In this document: positions 10,701 to 19,694 of the stretch, one piece after another
How the letters are laid out: every line of letters starts with the position of its first letter
Numbering within the stretch: position 1 is the first letter of the stretch
Source of the DNA: Leidyana gryllorum EB-2025a
Lineage: Eukaryota; Apicomplexa
DNA: 64,000 nt
Assembly: GCA_048772705.1 (NCBI GenBank)
Contig: JBLWGC010000230.1
Coordinates: 1,550,001 to 1,614,000, forward strand
Direction: 5' to 3'
Position numbers and translations under genes: made by a program
The notes under the pieces: generated by a model
Databases searched by the model: none
What the model was told of the DNA's origin: nothing
The model's input: only the letters and a program-made list of their open reading frames with translations

Positions 10701-12010
10701 GTCTCCAGCGGTCACCTTCACAATCTCAACCCTATCAGGCAACCCCCACACAGGACCTGGGGCCTTGCACAAATAGTAGTTGGAGTCGGGAGGTGGGTGG
10801 ACGGTGTTCCAACAAGGATCGATCAGCGGCCCGTCAACCTTTATCTCATACACCTCGCCATGTGCATTACGACGCTTAGTGTCGAGTCTGATCGGTCTGC
10901 CGAGCGCCTTCTCGTCATTGCAACCCCACGTCCAGACAGCTTGTCCATGGGACACGATACACGCATTGTGCATAGCACCACACACCACTGACTTGGCGAT
11001 GGGCTGATTCACCCTTCGAATAATCATTGGATTCAAGCACATGCCTTCCTCCAAGTTCTCCTGCTTTACCGCCAACTGATCACATTCTCCCGAACCCCAG
11101 TTGTAGAGGATACCACGGCGGCTGGGGTCTCGCTTCGGGTACGGTTTTGGCTGATTCGGGTCATAGTCTCGCAACAACGGTGAATCTGCGCCGGAGGTGC
11201 CAACGGGAGTGGTAGCCAAAGCATCAAGGAAGCGGCCCGGGCTCGGCTGACCGGATGCGCGCAAAGGACTTGGAGGAGCCGGTCTCGATGTTGGAGTTGA
11301 AGAAAAATCGTGGATGAGTTGACTAGTTCCAAAAGTGAATCTTCCAGCGTCCATCTTAGTGGACGACGCTTTATTCGAGTCGCTCTTGATACTCTGAAAG
11401 AGCGGAGTGCCACGTCGCAGGGCCGGTGTGCGTACCTGACTATGATTTTCCTTTTCGACAGCCTCAACATTAGGCGCAGCAGCCATCTCTGGTGTTTCTT
11501 CTTCGTCAACAGAGCTGCTTAATTGGGATCCGAATTGAACACTGAAACCCCCCGATCTGATTGGAGTCTGAGCGCCAAACTCTGGTCTGGCCATTTGCTG
11601 TGATCCAAACACCGGGTGCTGCGGAGGCGAAGCGGCACGAGGAAACGGCGGTATCGGGGGATGTTGAGTCGCATTTGCGGTGCCAGCAGTGGCTGGGAGC
11701 AGAACATTGGAGGATGTGGCGAACGGGTCTGAGATGTGTGTGTGCGCGTGTGTTTGAGAAAGAGTGTGTTTCAAATCATACCATGGGACGGGAGGGGTGC
11801 GGCACCGAAGGTGGGGCCGAACGCGGGTGTTCCATTGGACTCAGCAGCTTTGGCTGCGGGGGCGGCTCCGAATTGGATGCTGGGTAGTTCTGGGGAGGAT
11901 TCTTCTGCGTCTGACGGGGAACAGCCGGGCCTTAATTCCTGGCAAGCGGGACACTTGATTTCCTCAAAGGCACAAGGCACGAGGCAACGAGGGCAAGTCC
12001 ACGGTTGCAT
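7746..12010 (-). CDS. RCC1-type seven-bladed propeller protein with N-terminal Nup153/RanBP2-type zinc finger and FG motifs
   Basis: Five exons, 11782-12010, 10366-11728, 9830-10306, 9453-9771 and 7746-9401, encode about 1347 residues. All four introns (53, 59, 58, 51 nt) are GT-AG and keep the frame. Residues 4-23 form a zinc finger, W4-x-C6-x2-C9-x10-C20-x2-C23 with LV after the second Cys, closest to Nup153 fingers that bind Ran-GDP; the usual Asn is Cys13. Residues about 45-190 hold seven FG motifs (IQFG, AFG, TFG, VFG, EFG, QFG, TFG). From about 280 to 730 come seven RCC1 blades, including YNWGSGECDQL, VYGWGANPYGQLGG, GMGRNACGELGGG and WGENQSGQLGLG. The C-terminal 550 residues are acidic, then Lys/Ala-rich (KPKAKAKAKARPKR), a plausible chromatin or nuclear anchor. 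RCC1 exchanges nucleotide on Ran; the finger and FG segment suggest action at nuclear pores. The fusion is discussed as a finding. Confidence 0.88.
9776..9797. repeat. (TG)n / (CA)n tract inside an RCC1-gene intron
   Basis: A perfect dinucleotide run, (CA)n on the coding strand. It ends a few bases before the TTTAG acceptor of the 58-nt intron 9772-9829. It sits where a polypyrimidine tract would be expected. Confidence 0.9.
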
Positions 12011-12058
12011 GGTGAGGGGGGTAGGGGAGCAAATGTTCTTCAACTGAAAAAAAGGTGG

Positions 12059-13438
12059 TTACTGAGGAGTGGAGTGAGGGTCAGAGGAGACGTAGCCAGT
12101 CGAAGGAGGAGAAAGGTTAATGGTTTCAACCTGCGAGCCTTTGCTCTTGACGATGGGCTGGCTGTAACGGGATGCAAACCCTCCCCCTCTAAGGTCCAAT
12201 TTCGGCACATGTGGTCTTTGAGCCGGCCCTGGCAAACTTGTGCGGGGAGAAGTTCGCAAAGGCGAAGATGAGGGATCGCGACCAAGTTGTTGAGGAGCTC
12301 GACTGGTCCGCGAATTTAGGCCGGCATTCGATGACGAATGCTGTGTAACCCGGCTCCAACGGGTAGCAGCAAGAATGTTCGTCGCGTTGTTAAGCCTTGG
12401 CGAATCGGGCGAGATCATAACGCGCGACTTGGGGCGCGGGTATGTTACCTCAACTTCTTCTTCCCGTGGTCTTGAACGCGCTGAAGCACTCTGCCGCTTA
12501 ACTACCAACCCACAGCAATTTAAGCCTCCATCAGCGAAACTACCCTCGCGTCCACCTGCTCCATACACTGTCTCTGTTAGTTGGAACCCGGCCATTTCGG
12601 GCCGGTGTTGCGTTGCGGCCGCGGTTTGTTGCCGGCGAATACGGCCAGCAAGTTTCCTACGCGAGCAAAAGGTTGTTTGCGTGTGTTGAGGGGGACTCAC
12701 TCGAACATATCCGCAACACCAATGTTTTCTAAGGCGGAAGTCTCGAAATAGGGAATGCGATGCTTCTCAGCTAAGCTTTCGGCCCTCCGGCGGGAAACTT
12801 GCTGTCAACAGATCACATTTGGGAGAAGAAGTAGAAATAGGCCTCTTCTCTCACCTGTCCCGCGAGATCGATTTTGTTGCCCACCAATACTTTGCACAAG
12901 TTGGGCGCGGCGTGCTGGTCCAAGCTGTCCAACCAATAAGAGACATCTGATCTCAAACGAGTGAGAGATAAGACAGACAGACAGACAGACCCCACTGACT
13001 TTCAAAACTCTCGATGGAGGTCACGTCGAAGACAATAACTACTCCCATGGCGTTTCGGAAATACACTGTCACAAGCGAGGATATAGAGAGCATCCCCGTG
13101 AGATCTTTACCAGGGGTCAGATTGCGGAACCGTTCTTGACCGGCTGTATCCCAGATCTGTAAGCGTACTCGCTCGCCATTGAGATCTATCACACGACTCT
13201 TGAAGTCCACGCTGTGGCAATTCTGCACGCACAGTAATCCAAGTACGCCATACCCGATAGTTAAGATGTGACGGTGATCAAATGTGTCCTCGCAGTACCG
13301 TAGTAGCAGACTAGACTTGCCAACCGCTGTGTGTGTGTCAACTCCATAAGTAGGCAGATACTACTCCTCCTTACCACCATCGCCCAATACTAATAGCTTG
13401 ATTAGGGCATCGGTTTGGGAAGGATGCTTCTTCTCCAT
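12059..13438 (-). CDS. Rab-family small GTPase with long C-terminal extension
   Basis: Seven exons: 13375-13438, 13254-13326, 13111-13211, 13000-13065, 12855-12946, 12701-12801 and 12059-12656. The introns are 42-53 nt and encode nothing needed. The product is about 364 residues. All G motifs are present after splicing: P-loop GDGAVGKSS, then [27 protein letters not shown], switch-proximal [22 protein letters not shown] and ETSA. These place it in the Rab family, which controls vesicle traffic. The GTPase fold ends near residue 165. A linker then leads to GGLNCC at about 208-213, exactly where a Rab normally stops with its prenylated Cys pair, but the frame stays open for some 150 further Ser/Pro/Arg-rich residues. 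The ATG lies 11 nt after the REV1 stop, and its own stop is 48 nt before the RCC1-gene ATG. Confidence 0.88.
12972..12990. repeat. (GACA)n microsatellite in Rab intron
   Basis: About five tandem GACA units on the plus strand, (CTGT)n on the coding strand, lie near the donor end of the 53-nt Rab intron 12947-12999. Confidence 0.85.
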
Positions 13439-13449
13439 GGTCATATTTT

Positions 13450-16400
13450 TTATCGTCTCAGTCTCAACTTATCTAAGATCATTGGCCATCTTTCCAAGAC
13501 TTTGGCCGTCTGTTCAACCAATCCCACACGTTCACACTCGCGAACAGTCTCATTGAAAAGGTCAGGGGCCACGGCCCAGAACCGCACCAAGTCCCCACAG
13601 AAACACAAATGACAGGGCGGCCCTTCTACACATACATTATGGACAAACCCCTTCTCCTCCTCTCTTGCAATCGGAGGCGGCAAAGGTACCTTTGCGGGGG
13701 CAACTAGCACTGGAGCACTGCTCGGACGAGATTTAGCCACACTCTTCGCCTTTGCTTTGCTTTTAGCCGCCACCTTCCGGGTCACCGGCAATTTCATCTT
13801 CTCTCCCGTCGTCAACGGTTGTGGCCGCAGCTGAACCACCACAGACGGTCGTCGTCTCATCGCAGGCGAGTCATCCTCCACCTCGATAACCTCAAACTCT
13901 TCATCCTCAACGGCCCTCGGGAGCACAGCTGCTTTCCGTACGGTATCAGAGGGGGCGGCTGTCTCTCGCGCTGGGGGAGGCGGCGGAGGAGGAGCGACCA
14001 CCGCCACTTCCTCCGCCATCGCCACGTCCTCTTCTGGTTCTGTCATGTCGGTGTCCACCGAGACCTGTTCCCGGATAGGAGACCCCATTGCGTCATCAAC
14101 GGGCGAGGAGGGCTCTGGAAGAGAAGGCTGAGAAGAGGAGAGTACTTCACTCTGCCCTTTCTCTTTCTCCTCCTCCTCCTCGTTGCTGCTGCTATCAGAC
14201 AACTCGACAATTACAGGCGGGGCGGCTCCCGTCGGTTGTGTCGATGAGAATGGCTTGGGGGCTGCTGACTGAACCTTTGTCGTCGGAGCTTTGACACTTG
14301 GCTTTGGCGCAGCACTCTTTGGCAAGACTTGCAGCTTGGCTTGGCCGGGAGCGGATCGAGGAATGGCCTTCCGCTTGACATTGGTCACCCCAAGAACAGG
14401 CATCCGCTTGATCTCCGCGACGGGTTTGCTGCTCATTTTGAGCCCCTTCTGCACCTGCAGAGCTCGCTGGTTGCTCGGCAAAGCGGGTTTTGACTGTGAA
14501 GCAGCCGAGGCGGCAGAAGCCTTGGACATGGCCCTCGATCTTCCAACAGTCGTGCCCGATTGTGACTGACCATCACTTTGGCTCGCAGCAGCGACCAGCT
14601 GCTGAGTCAGAGAGGACGAATTGGTGTCCGATTTCGAGTTGTCGTTGCCGGACGGTTGGGAAACTTTATCGGTGGTCGCAACCGGCTCACTGGGAGCGAC
14701 GGATCGGCGCTTGAAGGCTGTTTCCAGAGTCGCTTGGTGTGTGGTCTCGCGGCCGATGGCGACCATTTTGCTCAACACAAAGGTGATTCCCCGAATGTCT
14801 TCAATGGCGAAACTCCCTTTGAAGGCAGTTTCCCACAGACGGCTCGCCGACATGAAGAAGTCATCCGTGTCCACCATACGTTGAGTCATTCCTTCTGACT
14901 TTTTGATGTACTCGTTACACCAGCCGCATCCCCCATACTTTGGGGGATCCACCGGGGCATCCGGGTGTCTGACGAGGATCTGTGCGGGTAAAGTGTTGAT
15001 TAATCCAACAACGCTATCCTTACCTTTATGGTCAGCGCAGTTGCACCAATACGTTTATGTTCGAGGCGTCGATGGCACTCGGCGCTCATTTGTCGCAGGA
15101 AGTCGAGTACGTTTTCTTCGTTGAAGAGACGTACGCCCCAGTTGACACTGACTGTCAGAGTCTTCTTAATGTCGACATCGCCGACCGCACCCATGTCTCC
15201 ATGGACACCACCTTGCATCGCGATTGGAGTGGGAACTGGTCGTCGATCAATTCCTTGACACATCTCGTACAACTGTGTGCCTTTCTCCTTCCCAAAGGAC
15301 GCCTGCAGCTGATTCAGCTCCACTTTTGTATACAACTCTTTGCAGGTGGTGATATTGTACAGTTTGGTGAGATTCTGAAGTGTACTGGGCCCCACCCCAT
15401 GTATGTCCTTCAACGGCAGGTCACCAAAGTATTCCTTCACTTTCTCCAATCTGTTGTGAAGATTAAAGTCCTCCAATACCCGAAACCGGCTGGTCGACAC
15501 TGCTCGGCCTTCTTCCACCGCCTTTTCGGCTTCAGTCAAGTATGCGTCGAAAACAGAGACAGCACTTGTGGACTGGGTGCCCACTTTGGACCGGATACCG
15601 CGACCAGCAGTCCGCGGGGGCACTGAAGTCTCCAATTGGGGCTCCTCACTGGAGGAGAAGTCTGTGATATCGGGCATCGGAAGTATGGAAATGGCGTGTT
15701 TCCCCCACTTCTTCAGGGGTTTCGCATCATTGCCAGCCATTTTCGCCACCAGAAGGGTATCTCCTATGCCGATGCTCACTTCGCACCCCGTCTCTTGTCG
15801 AACTCTATTCCGAATCCAAACCGCGAGCCAGAGGCTATTCTGCATTCCAATAGGATCCACAAGTTGAAGATATGCCTCGTCACACGACATTGGGAGCACT
15901 CGAGGCGACACCAAAGTCAGAATGTGCATCAGCTTATCGGAACACGCCTCAATCTCGTCAAAGTTGTAGGGCAGAATAATGATATTGGGACATTTAGCTT
16001 TGGCACTGCCGACATATGAGCCTTTCTGAACACCATACTTCCGTGCCTCATAATTACAGCTCGCGATTTCACTCGTCGAACTGAAACTGCTCGCCGTTCC
16101 ATGGGCAACGCCCACAGGATAGTGAGCCAACTCGGGACGTCCACTCATTTTGATGGCCACCGAAACGAAGAAACTATTGAAGTCTACATGAAGAATCCGA
16201 ATTCCGTCCCATTCAGCGTCGCGGTGACGTGAAGAGGGCAGACTCAATTGCGGTTGCACAAACGGCTCCAACTTGAACCGACTGAAGACTCGTTCTCTCC
16301 ATCGGCCGATAAAGTGAAGACGGCTCGACTTGAAGAAGTTCTGAACGAAATTCGGGTCGTTACAACTCAGACGGGCTGTGCTCGACACTCTCGGCGATGT

Positions 16401-17525
16401 CTCGGGTATCCCATTGCCATTGATTGGACTCGTAGAAATCTGGGCTTCCTCACTTCGACGTTTGGGTGGCAATTCAGCCTTCTGTATCCACGTGGAACGC
16501 AGTCTCAGAGGCGACTGCTCGTTCTCTTCAGTCGGATCCCATCCGTACGTCGCAGGCGGTGGTCGGGGTGGTGAGGGTAAAGAGACGGCTGGAGGAGGCT
16601 GGCCGCTTCGGTCCTCCTCCATCATATCTTCCAGATCGGCCCACGGATCGAACACTGTTGGTGCGGCCTTGGGCGATGGCCGTTGGGGGCTTGCAGGGGG
16701 CGGATCAGGATGCAGGCCATCGAGGGTGGGAGTCTGGGGAGGATCCACCTCAATCTCGTCCTCAGCAGTTATCTGTACAATAGCTTCGGTTCCCAGACGT
16801 TCGAGACCGTCGACGGTGTGCAGTCGTGGGGGAGGGGTCATGTTGCCGTCTCCTCGCGTCTCTGTACTTTCACTCTGCTGGACGGGTGGATTCTGACCCA
16901 ATCCCGTCTCCGCCGGCACTTGGTCGGAGAGGAGGATCTCGGGAGACGCGGTGTTGGGTACTCCTCCGTCATTATTCGCGTCGCTGGCGGCTGTAACATT
17001 CCGTTTGACAAAGGAGGCCATCATTTGTCGGCTTCCCTTGATGGGGGCTGTGAGACATTCGGGGAGATAGTCTCTCTCGTCGAGACGTTTGTCTGCGGCA
17101 ATGCTGTCGAGAATCCAGTCCGAAGTCACGACTACGAATCGTTTGGATCCGCGTTCTCTATATCGATGGAGTCACTGTTTGGGTGACGAGAGGGCACAGT
17201 CTCACCTGTAGTGTCTCCAGCGCTGGTTTCCCATGGCGAGATTGTCAGCTACAAAGTGAGTTACATTCTTGAGGTCCCAATATTCATATATACCACCGTG
17301 TTCGGTGACCAATCTTTTGATTTCAGTGTCAAGGATCTTTGTCCTTCCATCAATACTGAAGTTGCAGCCAGCAAATATAGTCGATTTGATCAACAATGTG
17401 CCATCATCTTGTTTGAGATGTTTCTGTTCAAGTTGTTCCTTGATACGGACGTTTTTGGCTTCCATATAGTCGCCATAGCCTCCCCATCCTCCGCCACCAA
17501 AGTCCGCACTGTATGAAGAAGTCAT
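13450..17525 (-). CDS. REV1: DNA repair protein REV1 (Y-family deoxycytidyl transferase)
   Basis: Three exons, 17206-17525, 15024-17157 and 13450-14979, with introns of 48 and 44 nt, encode about 1327 residues. Order of parts: an N-terminal BRCT domain (TIFAGCNFSIDGRTK, then THFVADNLA and VVVTSDWILDSI across the first intron); a disordered acidic/Pro-rich linker; the Y-family polymerase core with RILHVDFNSFFVSVAIK, SSTSEIASCNYEARKYG and the catalytic SCDEAYL; helix-hairpin-helix and little-finger parts (KYGGCGWCNE, IEDIRGITFVLSKM) that continue across the second intron; a long low-complexity stretch; and a C-terminal helical block (residues about 1260-1327, GLVEQTAKVLERWPMILDKL) that fits the REV1 C-terminal protein-interaction domain. 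REV1 inserts dCMP opposite lesions and recruits other translesion polymerases in the nucleus. Several Arg/Ser/Ala-rich linkers make it longer than yeast REV1. Confidence 0.93.
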
Positions 17526-17554
17526 TTTTTCAGGTTGGAAAAGGGGTACAGACG

Positions 17555-18560
17555 CTAATTACTAAGAGCCGCAGCTGAGTTGGGAGTGATGGTCGACACA
17601 CTACTGGTCATATCCAGATAGTGCAATACTCCTTGCTTCCAGCCACCTTCTCCAACTGCTGCAGTGACATAACCTGCTACCTCCTTACACCTCGGGTCCG
17701 CATTACCCATAGCCACAGAATTCTTGAACGTTCTGTGCCGAGTGTGTGTGTGTGTGTGTGTGAGTGTGAGTGTCTGGACCTTACCTGAGCATCTCGAAAT
17801 CATTGATTGCATCTCCGAGCACGATGACGGAGTCGGGTGAGATATTGAGATGGGCGCACAGAGCTTGGATTCCGCTACATTTGCTATGATTTGCCATTTG
17901 AATGTGGAAAATGAAGGGTTCAATGCTGAGGATTCGGACGCTGTTCTGATCAAAGTTCGCGTTGACCGCCTCTACCACCTTGGGGAGATGTTGAGGCTCG
18001 ACCGCGACAGAGATCTTCATGACACTGCCTGTGTTGCCTTGTTGAACCTTCGCGAGCGAGTCTTCAGTGCCAACGATGGCCACCCGTTCATCTCGAGACC
18101 ATTCGTCAACCCACTGAGTCCGCTCTTGGGCATACGTCTGACCAGGAGTTCTGTAAATTATACTGAGATGAACGCCCGAAGCCGCGGAATATTCGCGCAG
18201 AAAAGCGTCGAGACGTTCAACTGTGTCGGGCGGCAATGCTGTTACTGTGGAGTTTCAAGTTGTGCATATTTGACTTTGACGAGACGAGATCGGCTTACTT
18301 TTGACATAGTCTTTGATGGTTTCGTTCAATACCACAGCTCCGTCATTGTATACTCCCGGGAGGACTTTGACTTTATCAATGAGTTTAGTGCGTTCGAGGG
18401 CGCCGGTGGTGGACATGATGGACCTTCCCGTCGCCAAGAAGACTGGTATCCCCAGATCCTTTGTTACATGTTCATAAAAGTCAATAAGGCCGTCAGGGAC
18501 GACTCCTTCGTCTGTGATGAAGGTACCATCAACATCAGTTATGATTGCGTGTACACTCAT
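17555..18560 (-). CDS. HAD-superfamily Cof-type (IIB) phosphatase, copy 1
   Basis: Three exons, 18299-18560, 17785-18244 and 17555-17732, encode about 299 residues. The nucleophile motif I is ITDVDGTF (residues 7-14), motif II is ATGRS, and motif IV is LGDAINDFEML, followed after the second intron by SVAMGNADPRCKEVAGYVT, the normal C-terminal signature of Cof-like hydrolases. The family dephosphorylates sugar phosphates or other small phosphorylated molecules in the cytosol; the substrate is unknown. The first intron has two possible in-frame acceptors 6 nt apart (exon start 18244 or 18238). The second intron (17733-17784) carries a long (CA)n tract. It is the downstream member of a tandem pair, with 36 bp to the paralogue's stop. 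Confidence 0.88.
17742..17762. repeat. (GT)n / (CA)n tract inside a HAD-gene intron
   Basis: A dinucleotide run, (CA)n on the coding strand, fills the 3' half of the 52-nt intron 17733-17784, just upstream of the GCACAG acceptor. Confidence 0.9.
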
Positions 18561-18596
18561 TCTTGGACAAATGTTTTGATAGTCTGTGTGAAAAAA

Positions 18597-19566
18597 CTAG
18601 GAGCTGGTTGTGGTGACTTCAGCCTGAGTGGTGGGTTCCGAGCCTCCTCCCTCACCGCCTGCTGCCACTGAGAGCATATGTGCGATGGACCGACTCCAGC
18701 CTTGTTTGGTGACGTGGTCGCCCACATAGCGTGCGACCTCCTTGGCTGCCGGTATTGCGTTCCCCATTGCGATTGAATTAGGAAAGTGTCTAAAAGGGCT
18801 TTGATTGCGCGAAACGGAGGGAGAGGACTCACTTTAACATGAGGACGTCATTGCTGCCGTCGCCCAAAACCAGAACTTCGTCCTCACGATACCCCAAGAG
18901 TTCACAGAGTTTACGGACGCCCTGCTTCTTACTCAATCGATCATTTGTAATGTGGGCGATAAAGGGGCTGGTGATCATAGCATTGGCCCGACCCTTCAAA
19001 AGCTCGTTAAGCTGCTCTACTATAACCCGAATATCTTCTGGGTTTGCGACAATGCTCATCGCCATGATGGGGAGCTTCGAGGTTGCAGCTGCAGTGTGTA
19101 TGTTGGGGTTCTCCCCCTCCAAGGGAATGAATTCCATATCCCAATCGTCCCGGAGTTCGTCAAAATACCTTGAACGGGTGCATTGAGCATATAGTTCAAC
19201 GGGCGTCTCGTATGTTTTAACACACCAAACACCCTTCTCCTGTTTGTATCGCTCAACAAACTCATCGACTTCGACCATTATGTCCCAATCCATTGTCTCA
19301 ACGTGCAGCGGTTCTTCGATTCCCTTTTCGCCAACAATGACACATCCATCACTGAAAACTCCGGGAGTCAACTTGATCTGATCGGTCAGTCCGAGTTTGG
19401 CGATCCGTCTGACGGCCCCTGTCCAACTTCGTCCAGTAGCAAAGTGGACCGGGATTCCCATGGTATCAATCAGCTCTTTACAATATTCCGCTATTCCGGC
19501 GGGAATCTGACCCGTTTCATCGATGAAAGTGCCATCGATGTCAGAGATGACTGCCGAAATCTTCAT
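18597..19566 (-). CDS. HAD-superfamily Cof-type (IIB) phosphatase, copy 2
   Basis: Two exons, 18833-19566 and 18597-18789, with a 43-nt intron, encode about 308 residues. The ATG at 19566 gives MKISAVISDIDGTFIDETG with motif I DIDGTF. Motif II is FATGRS; motif IV is VLGDGSNDVLML, followed across the intron by SIAMGNAIPAAKEVARYV. The last intron falls after ML(K/R) in the same phase as in copy 1, so the two genes come from a tandem duplication that kept this intron. A Ser/Thr/Gly-rich tail ends the protein. The predicted role is a cytosolic small-molecule phosphatase with unknown substrate. Confidence 0.88.
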
Positions 19567-19694
19567 CTCCGAACAGAGAATTTGTGGTATTTTTTGACTG
19601 GTCAATGACCGTCGGTTCCATCAATTTCACACTAAATTACCAATTTCCACACGAGTTGGGGATGATCCGCTCAATGCAGGCGCATCTAAATATC

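Noticed and set aside
12005-12271. Plus-strand frame between Rab and RCC1
   Set aside because: Opposes the Rab 3' exon and RCC1 start; no coding signature of its own.
13819-14898. Plus-strand frames opposite REV1
   Set aside because: Shadows of the REV1 C-terminal exon, which has clear polymerase and CTD text on the minus strand.
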